Shown here piece by piece: positions 1-10,757 of a DNA stretch of 64,000 nucleotides. Each line of letters begins with the position of its first letter. Positions within the stretch are counted from its first letter, which is position 1. A model generated the notes under the pieces. That model was given only the letters and a program-made list of their open reading frames with translations, made no database searches and was not told where the DNA came from. The translations under genes were made by a program, and so were the position numbers. This stretch comes from Arbacia lixula (lineage: Eukaryota; Echinodermata; Echinoidea; Arbacioida; Arbaciidae): NCBI GenBank assembly GCA_963669155.1, contig OZ022596.1, positions 6,205,582 to 6,269,581 on the forward strand, read 5' to 3'.

Positions 1-918
1 ATCTCAAAATTAAATTCTGATATGTCTACTTACGATCCCATGATAACCCACTATAGGTATGACGTCCGTGTGATTGGCTGTTCCTGTGTCAGCGTGGTTC
101 ACCAACATAAGCTGGGTTTTACCACGAACAGGGTTACCTGCAGCCTCGACATGCTCGCGAAGTTTTCCCCTCCAACGGCCGTTCCTGTAACCATCACCAC
201 TGATGCCCGAAAATTATTACGCGTTACTCTTGAAGACGGCCAGTTAATATTCGATACGAACAGAGATGTGCGCAGAGGACTGAATATTTCTTTCAACCCG
301 TTCTCAGATTTCGAAGGTAGAGTTTCGTGTATCGTGTCAGCTCTACCAGTGTCTGCTCCGACCACCATTACCTCAGAGAGCACCATGCAGTCCATCCGGA
401 CTACTTCCGGGGCCCAGCTCACTTCCCCGCCGATGTTGACAAGTTACCGTTCGATGCTCACGAACACTTCTACGCACACACCACCACCAGTGACGTCGTG
501 TAATTACACCGCTCAAACTGATGGTCATGTAATCGGGAGAGGCGCCATCCTCATAGTGTGTGCAGTACTTTCGGTCGTGATACTGATTTTGGTTATTGTT
601 ATCATCGTGTTGGGAGCACGGCTCAAACATGTGCAACGAAATCCAAGAGGTACATCGGGCCGAAATGATGGGAAGGAAGAAAGCTATGAAGCCTATAAAA
701 CGAAAGACGCGAACGATGGAAATTACGAGGCATATATAGTGCGGAAGACCGATGCGTATGTTGATATGAATACGTCTTCTTATGATACCAACACCGCAGT
801 GTATGCCAATACGAATGCAACGACTTCGTTCGATCATGCTTATCTCGAAACCAATGTGTATGTCAATTGTGCACCGTCTACTGGTGATTCCGAGTACGAC
901 ACCGTAACTATGGTCTAG
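1..918 (+). CDS. Single-pass Ig-like receptor, C-terminal part (5' partial)
   Basis: The frame is open to the left edge, so the protein starts outside the window; the first Met is at base 22 and residue numbers count from it. Two cysteines about 63 residues apart (C40 in VTC, C103 in VSC) with the pattern LNISF..DFEGRVSC look like an Ig-type fold, though the usual core Trp is not evident. A Ser/Thr/Pro-rich stalk follows (about 108-165), with N-glycosylation sequons at N88, N148 and N161. A hydrophobic membrane span lies at about 174-198, followed by basic residues. The ~100-residue cytoplasmic tail has ten tyrosines. Y246-VDM fits a PI3K-SH2 site (YxxM), Y261-AN and Y280-VN fit Grb2-type YxN, and S290-E-Y-D-T-V fits an ITIM. 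A plasma-membrane receptor signalling through SH2 proteins is inferred; no named family was recognised. The stop is the TAG at 916-918. Confidence 0.72.
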   Translation: MSKLNSDMSTYDPMITHYRYDVRVIGCSCVSVVHQHKLGFTTNRVTCSLDMLAKFSPPTAVPVTITTDARKLLRVTLEDGQLIFDTNRDVRRGLNISFNPFSDFEGRVSCIVSALPVSAPTTITSESTMQSIRTTSGAQLTSPPMLTSYRSMLTNTSTHTPPPVTSCNYTAQTDGHVIGRGAILIVCAVLSVVILILVIVIIVLGARLKHVQRNPRGTSGRNDGKEESYEAYKTKDANDGNYEAYIVRKTDAYVDMNTSSYDTNTAVYANTNATTSFDHAYLETNVYVNCAPSTGDSEYDTVTMV

Positions 919-978
919 TGGTAAGGGTTCTCGGGCCTTTAACTGTATAAGAGACATCCTGAATTCGAGCCTTGTCTA
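908..978 (+). repeat. tRNA-like sequence (SINE head or tRNA pseudogene)
   Basis: TGGTCTAGTGG at 911-921 matches a tRNA A box and resembles the D-arm of tRNA-Glu. GAATTCGAGCC at 961-971 resembles a B box with one base missing. The spacing fits a tRNA gene, but I see no matching acceptor stem, so a SINE head or pseudogene is more likely than a working tRNA. It overlaps the stop codon of the receptor gene. Confidence 0.45.
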
Positions 979-1424
979 ACGCATACACCCTGAGATACAG
1001 GATTAGGTACCCGGTAGGATTTATTTCAAATAGTAGATCAAGTAGTTAATATAGGACTGGATCACTTGGCTAAGGTCAGGGTATTCGTCTAGCTTGGTGG
1101 TCAATCCTGTACAATTAATGTTGGTCTTCTAGAAAAACGCTTTTCATATTACTGACTGATATAGCAATATATGTTATTTTGAGGAGAGGATATTAAAAAT
1201 GATAGAAGGTACAGCCGTACATATGTGTATACAATACTGCAAATTACTAACCATGCTTGTAGTTCATTGATTCCAGGTTTATTCTATTTCTGACTGCATG
1301 CTAGTCAAAATAATTGTTATCATGGTGAATCCTGTGTGTACAAGATGGATCCGATGATCTTTATGCGGATTGAGTTTATTTATTTTGGCAAACAAAGACT
1401 TAAATGGACAGTTAACCTTGCAGA
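979..1424. other. Non-coding stretch, probably receptor 3' UTR or SINE body
   Basis: No ORF or repeat shared with the rest of the window was recognised. It directly follows the receptor stop, so part is probably 3' UTR. Confidence 0.3.
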
Positions 1425-1862
1425 TAAGTTGGTTTCACTAAAGCAGAAACATGAAGGAAACACAATAATGAAGGTATAACGAAAATCAGTCAAAGGAAAA
1501 GAAAGTGATTACATTTTGAAATTTAAATTTTGTGACGTCACGTGTGATGTGCTCCACCATATGTTGTGTACCATATAAATGCATACATTGATATTTGTCT
1601 GTTTTTGACAATGGAATGAGGGTGTAACAACGCATTCCTGATGATGTATCAAATGCAAAAGTACAATGATGAATTTTCTTTTTTAGAAAATAAACATTTT
1701 CGAGAACAAAAATGTACACAACATAATATGAAAAAGAATTTCGCACGTGACGTCACAAAATCAAAATTTAAAATAAAAAAAATCATTACTTTCTTGTACT
1801 TCAACGGATTTTCATCAAACCTTCACTTAATTTTTCTTTCATGTGTCTGCTTTTATTGAAAG
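1425..1862. mobile_element. R4 foldback MITE, diverged copy
   Basis: The outer parts match other R4 copies (AAGCAGAAACATGAAGGAAA on the left, CTGCTTTTATTGAAAG on the right). Two inverted TGACGTCA sites lie at 1533-1540 and 1748-1755, next to CACGTG. The outermost GTTCACCCT ends are lost. Confidence 0.7.
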
Positions 1863-2414
1863 AAAAAAAAAGAGAAAGGGAAATTTGAATTCCGTTTTAC
1901 TTGTACAATAGCGAGTTTTAAACCGCATGAACAACTGAGATCAGCGCCAGATGTGTGGTTTGCAAAAATGCTCACAAATAGATAGATAGATAGGTAATAT
2001 TTTTGTGATAAAACAAAACAACAACGATACAAGACGGAAACACTTCGCGGCTCGCATGCCGAATTGCGTGTGACTTTAAAATACTGTACAAGATTTTCTA
2101 TAAACATATATAATCTTTAGAATAGGATTCTGTACATAATTTTCTACAAACATTAAAATGGAACTAACTATTTACTATAGGTGGTAAGAATATTGGCATA
2201 AGTACATATCTCTGTGCCCTTAAAAGAACAAAATACATAAGCACATATTCACAGCGGTGATTCATTATAAGCGCGTACTAACCGTAGACCAACTAATAAT
2301 GGGCGTTAAATAAATCATCTAGTGCTGTCATACAGTTGTTGATTTTTCATTACAGAATCTCGACAGCGGGAGATTTCAGTTATTCGTTGTAATTATTAAG
2401 TAGACAAAATCAAT
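1863..2414. other. Stretch without recognised feature
   Basis: AT-rich DNA with a short GATA run near 1980. Nothing coding or shared was seen. Confidence 0.3.
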
Positions 2415-2663
2415 ACTGGCCTTCTCTGACAAAGGGAAGCAACGAACAAAGAGACTTTTCTTGTAAATGAGCAAAATGTGTCTGTCACTTGCATTGGCAT
2501 CAGTGTAACACCACATCATGTTATATTGAATATCTTGAAGCAACATGAATATTTCTTGTCAAGATTTTGCCTCTTTGTAGGGAATGCTGAGTACAATCTA
2601 AGAATACCAATAACCCAGACTTAAGTGATTTGTCACTTGCTTCCTTTTGTCAGAGTAGGGCAG
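2415..2663 (-). mobile_element. R1 MITE (~250 bp)
   Basis: Inverted ends read CTCTGACAAAGGGAAGCAA on the left and TTGCTTCCTTTTGTCAGAG on the right, then TAGGGCAG. The body matches the copies at 3890, 22894, 34608 and 36520. It has no coding capacity. The left terminal bases are diverged. Confidence 0.75.
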
Positions 2664-3114
2664 AATGTGACTGTACCATAGTAGAACCGAGCTCCAAATC
2701 AATGATATTACATCAATAATTATATTTCCTGTTGTTTTATCTGGCTTCCCATATGTGGGTTTAGTACACTGCACTAAGCCACTGTGCAGCATATATACAG
2801 AACACAAGGAAGAGAAAAAGCATAACAAACACCACTACGTGTGTGGTAGAAGGCCATTATTTTACAACAGTGTTGTATATGAGTGTGCTTTGCATGATGT
2901 ATTGAAATTGCCCTTGAACATTTTGTATTTCTACGCAGATTTCTAAAACAGAAAATCATTTAAAGAAGATGTGTCACAGAAAGGTGTACGTTTCGTTCAA
3001 ATTACGTATTGTGGTTGCGTGTAGTTTTGCATTTAAATGTTTGGATGTGTAAAGTACTGTTTATATTTTGTATTATATCAATATTTGCAGCACAGAGTTC
3101 TTTTGTAGAACAGA

Positions 3115-3161
<47 letters not shown>

Positions 3162-3224
3162 ACTATACGAAACTGCAGTTACTGAAAAGTGCTCAACTAC
3201 ATGTACATATAGGAGCTTCATGTA
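2664..3224. repeat. Unannotated DNA with a (TA)n microsatellite
   Basis: A (TA)n run lies at about 3119-3156. The rest shows no supported feature. Confidence 0.5.
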
Positions 3225-3328
3225 GTATAGTATTAAGTTGGAGCGAGTTGCTTAGATTTTAGTTGTACAGACCTGTACAGTCTGTACAACTAAAATCGAA
3301 GCAACTCGCTCCACCTTAATACTATATA
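3225..3328. repeat. Perfect-arm palindrome
   Basis: TAGTATTAAGTTGGAGCGAG reads forward on the left and as its reverse complement on the right, with ACAGACCTGTACAGTCTGT in the middle. This is probably a small foldback element. Confidence 0.7.
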
Positions 3329-3359
3329 TATATAAATACATATATATATATATAAAGTA

Positions 3360-3416
3360 TTAAATCACAAATCCTCAAAATGTTCGGCCCGACCATTTTG
3401 AGGATTTGTGATTTAA
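3360..3416. repeat. Short hairpin
   Basis: TTAAATCACAAATCCTCAAA and its exact inverse flank a GGCCCGACC-like loop. It sits 30 bp from the preceding palindrome. Confidence 0.7.
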
Positions 3417-3889
3417 TCACGCAGTACTCCAAATGTGGATCATTTGAGAGCAAATAACTTTCAGCAAGTTTCTAACATGGACAATACATGAATTTAAGAC
3501 CATTGGCAAGAGGATTGTTCACGATTACCCTTTTGAAGGCTTTGTGTTTTCCCAGTACAGTATATTCCCTTTAAGGCTTGGAAAAGACTAGCCTGCTGAT
3601 TAACCCACCTGGGGATCATTAAACAGATGAGAAAATGAACATTAAAAATATTGTTCGCTCACTCTTTTTATGAAATGCTAATTACATTACGTGAATACAA
3701 TACGATTGAACATAATATCATATCAGGAAGCAGAGATAAATTGCGTTTATCATGAAGACATAGTTCATCCGTGAAGTGCATCTAGTAGGCCTATAATAAT
3801 TAATCATGAGTTTATATCAAACACAGTGCTACATTATGGCGCCAAAAAATCGTCATGTGTGCAATGGCTCATCAGGATGAAGTAGAATA
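3417..3889. other. Stretch without recognised feature
   Basis: No supported gene or shared repeat was seen. Confidence 0.3.
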
Positions 3890-4304
3890 CTGCCCTATTC
3901 TGACAAAAGGAAGCAAGTGATAAGTCACTCAAATTTGGGATTATTGGAATTCTTAGATTGTACCCAGCATTCCCGACATACAAGCAAAATCTGGACCAGA
4001 AATGGTCATCTTGCTACGAGATATTCAATCTGACACGATAGTGCCATTCTCATTCATGTCATTGGGCTTTAAAAATAGCACAATTACAAAAGTCGCGAAG
4101 TTAGGGTAAAAGTTGCCTAGCAACCGTACCAAAAGCCGAATGGTCCTATTGTCCCTGTCCGCTAACCTCGAGATATTTCTAAGCCCAATGAGAGTGGCAC
4201 TGATGTAAGGTTACACTGATGCTAATGCAAGTGACAGACACATTTTGCTCATTTTCAAGAAAAGTCTTTTTTGTTAGTTGATTCCTTTTGCCAGAGTAGG
4301 GCAG
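3890..4304 (+). mobile_element. R1 MITE carrying a nested R2
   Basis: Left end CTGCCCTATTCTGACAAAAG, right end GCCAGAGTAGGGCAG. The R1 body is interrupted at 4041-4200 by R2; the copy at 36520-36770 has no insertion at that place. Confidence 0.78.
4041..4200. mobile_element. R2 palindromic MITE (~160 bp)
   Basis: The ends are inverted: GTGCCATTCTCATT...ATTGGGCTT against AAGCCCAATGAGAGTGGCAC. The centre contains GTTGCCTAGCAAC. A second copy is at 15370-15537. Confidence 0.75.
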
Positions 4305-4975
4305 AATATATAGCAGTATAATACGACAAAAGGGAGAAGAAGGCAAGAAGGACAGATCTTACATGTTTAAGGAAAGAAAGTTTGTGCATAATAAGTTTGT
4401 CAAACACATTCTTACGCTGAATATTCAACTGTCATGTTTCTGAAAGTGTTATAGGCTACAAGACCTGAAGAAAACATGTTTTTGATAAAAGAACAAGTTA
4501 CCCTGTTAAGACCATACCGAAGAAAGAAAAAGAATAACTTAAAAAAAAAAAAAATACCTGTGTGGTTCTTTGTCAGTCCATATCGTACAGGCACTCTTGA
4601 TGAAAGCCCCTACAACAATTCTCGATCCACATATTCCTAATAACGTGCTTTGCTTTGCTCAAAACGTGCTGATCTTTATTCATTTGTACATGTAGTTTCT
4701 TTTCGATTAGAAACCTTAACGTTTTATTGGAATGTCACGAAATTTGCAAATTTCCTTTTAATGAAGAATTTAAAAAAATCGTACCAGTTATTAGATTTAG
4801 ATAATATTTTCCATCCAATTCTAAATATATTTTATTCGTCACTTAAGAGCTAGCATCTTAAATAAACGTAAACGGTTTGTATATTTACGAAAAAATATGT
4901 GTTTATCGTAGCTGTAATGTTTATGTAACCAGTTTCTTCAGCTGGCCAAGGAAGAACACACAGAGAAGGAGAACA
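4305..4975. other. Stretch without recognised feature
   Basis: AT-rich DNA; short ORFs here have no protein-like composition. Confidence 0.3.
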
Positions 4976-4977
4976 TT

Positions 4978-5039
<62 letters not shown>

Positions 5040-5267
5040 TGTGTGTGGGGGGGGGGGGGAGGAACAAGAAATGCATGCGAAGAAAGAGGGAAGGGGTGGG
5101 GATAGGAGGAGGTTGCGGTGCAAGACACAGAGAGAGGACGAGCTCTGAGCGCTCGCGCTGAATCACACACCTACAAGGGAAAGTGGGAGAAATTGAGAGG
5201 GGGGAGGGGAAACACAGGGATAGACATAGACAGAGAAAGAGAGAAAGAGAAAGAGAGGGACAGAGAA

Positions 5268-5325
<58 letters not shown>
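4976..5325. repeat. Purine-rich (GA)n microsatellite cluster
   Basis: (GA)n runs lie at about 4983-5036 and 5285-5321, with poly-G at 5047-5059 and GA-rich DNA between. ORFs here are translations of the repeat. Confidence 0.9.
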
Positions 5326-5588
5326 ATACAAAAATACAGACAAAAATTGAGGGAAGGTGAAATTGAAATGCGAGAGAAAAAAAAAACTTTCCGCAGGTTG
5401 AGTGTCTCGTTTAAAGCTTTTACCTCAACGGTCATCACGCTCGTTGTTGTTCAGAGACATCTTATCTTGATGGTGCTTTGTATTACTTTCTAAAGTGCCT
5501 CCCGATTGAATACTTATAAGCCTTCCCATATCACAGACAATAGGGCATGTGTCATTATACACCCTCAAGAAAAACAGGAAGAGAACCT

Positions 5589-5698
5589 GGGGCCATATTC
5601 ATGAAACCTTACTAAGCCTAGTTAGCTGTTAAGGTGCAGTCAGATGCATGCACTTTAGTAACTAACTAGGCGAGTAAGGTTTCATGAATATGGCCCCT
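5589..5698. mobile_element. R8 palindromic MITE
   Basis: GGGGCCATATTCATGAAACC and its inverse at the right end enclose CTTACTAAGCCTAGTTAG and its near-inverse. A second copy is at 13599-13708. Confidence 0.8.
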
Positions 5699-6123
5699 GT
5701 GCATTAAATACAACACAATCGATTATTGCATTGTTATCATTTGTGATGGCTTCTTAAGTGCGGAACAGTCTTTAATTTTCAATTCACTCAAATTATCTGG
5801 CACTTTACTGTTTGCTGCGAGTTTTGATGACCCTTAATGGAGGGAAAGTCTTTAATCATTATTCACGCTCATCAAATCATTTGGCACTTAACCAAAAATA
5901 TCGAAATAACAAGGTAAAAACACTCAAGCGGAGATCACGAGTTTGTGAGCTCGATTCCCTTTGCCGACACGAACTCACGTCATATTGCATTATACTCTTT
6001 GACTTCCAGAATGTTAATATCGGTATGTTTTTATTTTTTTGCGGGGGGGGGGGGAGAAATTCTTCCCCCATCGCCTTGTGAAGTGTGACAAACAACATGA
6101 ATTATTGACTACAACTTGTTATA
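5699..6123. other. Stretch without recognised feature
   Basis: Contains a poly-G run near 6043-6055. No supported gene. Confidence 0.3.
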
Positions 6124-6632
6124 CCCTAGTCACACTAGAGGCGGAATAAGCCGGAATGCCGTCGGAATGAAAATTCCTGGCACATTCCTTGATATTCGAA
6201 GTGCATTCTGACTGCATTCTGAGTGCATTCCGAATATTCGGGTCCATTCTTGTGTCCGGCCCGAACGTTTTGCTCATGCTCAAAACTTTCGAGGTGCATT
6301 CGAACTGGAAAAATATCGAACGGCATTCAAAGTGCAGTCCAACAGAATTCTGACTGCATTCCAAATATTCTGACAGCATTCTAACTGCATTCTAAATATT
6401 CCTAGTGTGTTCCAACTACAATCGAACTTCATTCGAGAGCCAATATACCCGGAATGTGCAAGAATCTGTCGGGATGGATTCGAAGGACTTTCTAAGTATT
6501 CGAACGGCATTTTTACATATTTAGCTCAATTCGAAATTTCCTCCCGAATGTGGCTCGAATTGTGAAAATTTTTAATTCCGGCTGGTTCTGCTTGATTCCT
6601 GCTGATTCCGAATAAGTGTGACGGGGGCTTTA
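6124..6632 (-). mobile_element. R11 MITE (~500 bp)
   Basis: Ends read CTAGTCACACTAGAGGCGGA on the left and AAGTGTGACGGGGGC on the right. The inside repeats degenerate GCATTCNGA/TATTCNNA words many times. The element at 51138-51572 matches in opposite orientation. The ORFs inside are shadows of these words. Confidence 0.75.
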
Positions 6633-6902
6633 GCGGATTTACTTGGGATACTGTAGTTAATACTGATTAATAGAAACAATGGAGTTCCAAATTGGCAGAG
6701 ATTTTAAGTCACACCCCCATTATACCCATTATTACACTTCAGCGGTTCTTCCTCATCGCCACCTTCATCACTACATTAAACCGTATTGGTCACATCGAGT
6801 GTCAGAGAGGCGTGAAGTATTGAAAATCAAAACCAAATTTATATTATATTATGTTACATGCAAACTTCTTCTTTATATTCCCCCTCAACTCTCTCACCCA
6901 CA
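6633..6902. other. Stretch without recognised feature
   Basis: An ORF runs into the CT repeat, but nothing supports it as a gene. Confidence 0.3.
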
Positions 6903-6984
<82 letters not shown>

Positions 6985-7060
6985 ATAACATTCCCCTCTG
7001 CCCTCTCTCTTTCTTTCTCCCCTTGCTCTCTTGTCCTACCCCCCTCTCTCTCTCTCTCTT
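6903..7060. repeat. (CT)n microsatellite
   Basis: Near-pure CT from about 6905 to 6981, then CT-rich DNA to about 7060. Confidence 0.9.
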
Positions 7061-7979
7061 CCATCTTTATCTTCGTCCGTCTCTCATTTTCTCCTTTGAC
7101 CCTCTACAGAATGTTACATTTCTTACCCTACCACTATGACCAAAATCAATAGATTCAGTCAACACATATTTTTGAAGCATATGCACTAATTCCATTTATT
7201 TTACATTCGAGTACCTCAGTGACTAAGAACATTGCGTTACAAATTAATAAAAACGAGTAACATCATCATGGTCACTCTTCTAATTACGAAATAAGAAGAT
7301 ATGCTTGCATAAAATACTTATAAAACGTGCAGGCTTCTAATAACAGTGATATCCAAGATGAGCATTTCCCAGCAAGTCATTACAAACTTGTGGCGTCTAA
7401 GCTGTTGTCACGCCCTCACTCGACAGCGTCTGTGAGATACACGAGGCGATCAAAATAATGATGCCTTTTTGCTACTCTTTCAACATGTTAACTAACTCTT
7501 CTTCCAGACTGCGAAAACATATTTACAAACATGGAATATGCCTAATTATGAACATTCACATATCAAATATCACAACCGTATTTTACATCAAATTTAGCTT
7601 AATTATACCTAATATACAATCAACGTAATAATATGTATGCCTACATTAGAAATGGACAACCAAATAAACATAACGCATTGATACCAGCAGGTAAATGCCT
7701 AATTCAAAATATATCCGTTAGTATGCTGAAAGATTACTCACCAGGATCTCCTATTAAAACAATAGGCGCTTTTAAATCTCCATGATCAGGAAAATACCCG
7801 TGTTTTACCAAATCACATTTAGATCCAGAAAATCCCCGCTATTTTTGTTCGTCCGTTCACATCTGCCCGAGGTGTCTGAGTTCTCGTAGTTGTGAGCGCT
7901 TTTGTTCGATGGGGCAGAAATTCTCGTAATTTTCCTTCCCCGCGAAATCAAAACGATACATACTTCAATCATGATTACT
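7061..7979. other. Stretch without recognised feature
   Basis: AT-rich, no coding signal seen. Confidence 0.3.
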
Positions 7980-10445
7980 TCCATTCTGGCATCTAAATAC
8001 TCATAATACTATAAACTAGGATTAAGTTTTGTGCTACGTATATCCATATATTTTGATGATTTTCTTACAAAATTGCATTTTTTGTTCTCAATATTTCTAT
8101 GGCAAAAACCATTTTTAGGCATAATTGTGATCTTTAATGAATTATATTATCATCAGAATCAACTGGGCACCTTGACAAATGTATACCTAGACACCTATTT
8201 CGTGTTTTTAATTTACCATTATGAGAAATATATGACAATTTGTTATAATTCTGTAATTTCAATATTTTTGGCATCATGGTGCTGTCAAAGCAACAGTCGT
8301 TTTATGTATGACAGTTATCGAAAAGAAATGAGTAAATTTTTATTTCTACTATTCTGGCATGTAAATATTCATAAAACAATAAAGAAGGATTAGGTTTTGT
8401 GCTGCGTATTTACATGTATTTGAATATTTGTCTTTTTATATATCTTTTGAGGTATGATCATGAATTTACATGACATAGATTGTGATCGGAATTAACTGGG
8501 CACGTTGATAACTGTACACTTAGACACTAATTTTGTGTTTTATGTTGCCATAAAAGAAACATATGGCACTTTCGTATATTTTTGTAAATTCAATATTTTT
8601 GGCACCATGGTGTTGTCGTAGCAGGAGTCGTTTTATGCATTTCAGTTGGCAATTAGAAATGACTCAATCTTGATTGCTGTTATTCTGGCATCTAAATATC
8701 CATAAAACCATGAAGTAAAATTTGTTGGTTTGATGTGTATTCACGTATATTTGAATGCTTTTTTAATGCCTTTTCATATATCGTGTCCATGACAACAACT
8801 AAACACAACAAAAAAGTAAGTCCCCCCTCCTAACCAAAATAGCATAACTTTTTATCGGAGAGGTTTTGGGCAGAATAATTTGGCAGGATTGTTCCTTAAC
8901 TTATTTACTAACGTCTGTGTAAAAATCGCATTATCCAATTAGTCATGCATGAGTGGGCAAATTTTAAAAGCAAAAATGTCACTTTTCAAAAGTCACGAGT
9001 GTAATTGTTTCGGCCGTCTCAAAAATACATTTTGGCATTTATTGTGCGATTTTTAAAGTTTTTTTTTTCACTCAATCATGGCACGAAAATGATTTCTTAT
9101 ATTTATATAACAGGTCATGTTACATCTTTGTCAAAATGTCCATAGTTTAATATTTTGTCACCAAAATAAAGGGTTTTTAAAAGTTTCAAACTCAAGAGGG
9201 ATGAGTATTTGCTAAACGGTGCTCATTCAACCAGAACAATGGGTTGAGTGTCGGGACAGGTGTTAGTGCATCGAGAGATGGATGATAAACAATGAAAGGA
9301 CCAAAATTATGCACCAGATGTGGAATTAATCAAAAATTCATTTGACAGAATCCCAAAATTACCCTAATGATTTTCATATATGACATTTTTTCCTTTAAAG
9401 TTTGCCCACTCATGCATGACTTATTGGATTAATGTGATTTTCACACAGAAGTTGGCCAATAAGATAAGGAACAATTCTGCCATATCATTTTGCCCAAAGC
9501 CTCTCTGATAAAAAGTTGTGCTATTTTGCTTAGGGGGGGGGGGGGCATACTTTTTTGTTGTGTTTATTTCTAGGTATGATCATGACCTTACATGGCTTAG
9601 ATTCCGATCAAAATCAATTGGGCACTTTCGTAAATATATACGTAGACACTAATTTTGTGTTTTAATGTCACCAAGTGAGAAATATATGACTCTTTCGTAT
9701 ATTTCTCTTAGTTCAGTATTTTGGCATCATGATGTTGTCATAGCAACATTCATTTTATGTGTGACAGTTATCACTTAGAAATTACGCAATTTTGATTGTT
9801 ACTATTCTGGCATCTAAGTATTTACAAAACTATAGGGGATTATTTTTTTTGCTGTGTATTCACCTACATTGAATGGTTTTGTAAGAAAATTGCCTTTTTG
9901 GCTCATATCGTTTCCATGGCAATTTCCATTTTAAGCATGATCGGGATCTCTTATGACTTAAATTACAATCAGAATCAACTGGGCACCTTGATAAATCTAT
10001 ACCAAGACACGAAGTGTTGTTTTTTTAGTTCACCATATATGAAACATATTGCAATTTCTTATATTTCTGGAATTTCAGTATTTTGGGAACCTTGGTGTTG
10101 TTATAGCAACTGTGCTCTTATGCATGACTGTTAACACTTAAAATACATCAGTCTTCATTGATATGAGTCTAATATCTTAATATTCACACTTTTAGAAGCG
10201 GTTTTTTGACTTTGACTATCCATTTAACATATATTTGTATTGTTCAGGAAAAGAAAGCATTTTTTCTGATCGTTTCCATGGCAAAACCATTTTTTGCGCA
10301 TTATCGTGGCCTTAAATGGCGTAGATTCCTGTCAAAATCAACAGGACAACTTTGAAATGTATACCTAGATACAAATTTTGTCTTTTTATGTTACCATGTA
10401 AGAAATATATGACAATTTTGTAAATTCCTCAAATTCCAGAATTTC
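7980..10445 (+). repeat. Tandem array of ~350-bp units, split by R7
   Basis: The landmark TTCTGGCATCTAAATA recurs at about 7984, 8351, 8684 and 9804, with a weaker form near 10165. Each is followed in the same order by TTCCATGGCAAAA-like, ATCAGAATCAACTGGGCAC-like and GGCATCATGGTGNTGTCA-like blocks. Subtracting the R7 insertion from the third unit gives periods of about 367, 333, 355 and 361. Units are well diverged, so the array is old. Short ORFs inside are not conserved between units. Confidence 0.8.
8802..9564 (+). mobile_element. R7 non-autonomous Tc1/mariner-like element (763 bp)
   Basis: A perfect 17-bp terminal inverted repeat, AACACAACAAAAAAGTA, is at both ends. It is flanked by TA at 8800-8801 and 9565-9566, the target duplication typical of Tc1/mariner elements. 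Subterminal sequence is also inverted for a few hundred bases. No transposase frame is seen. It interrupts a unit of the surrounding array. Confidence 0.85.
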
Positions 10446-10458
10446 GCTGACATGTTAC

Positions 10459-10757
10459 CATGGTAGCGGCCCTGGTGGCCACAGCCACCACCATTGCAAT
10501 AGCAAACAGGCAGATTCTGACAGCTGAGGGTCCCGCCTAACACAAAAACATTGTTTGAAATTGTTGCTAAAGGTAGGGACCTTTTCGGTTTCTTGTCCAT
10601 TGCCTACTTGCTTTCACCGTGGGAAGGAGGAGTATATCGATTTGAATTGATTTTCACCCCTGGCTATGTACGCTTCGCTGCACATGGACAATTTGGCGTA
10701 CAACGAGCTAACCCTGCTAACCGTCTTTGTGTCCATTCAACCACAGATGAAAAGGTA
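10459..10757 (+). other. Exon-like ORFs of unknown identity
   Basis: ACCATGG at about 10456 opens a 26-codon frame with a hydrophobic alanine-rich start (MVAALVATATT). From about 10549 a different frame stays open to a GTATGC donor-like site at about 10756 (EGGVYRFELIF, then CVHSTTDEK). The composition is more protein-like than the surroundings, but I recognise no family and see no convincing acceptor joining the two. Confidence 0.25.

Noticed and set aside
4850-5440. Several overlapping ORFs rich in Ser/Leu or Arg/Glu
   Set aside because: They are translations of the (GA)n/(CT)n runs and have no other content; the same holds at 6679-7152, 54115-54790 and 58453-58635.
10620-10690. UBC-like string EGGVYRFELIF
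   Set aside because: The following residues lack the YP..PP and active-site blocks of ubiquitin-conjugating enzymes, so family membership is not supported.
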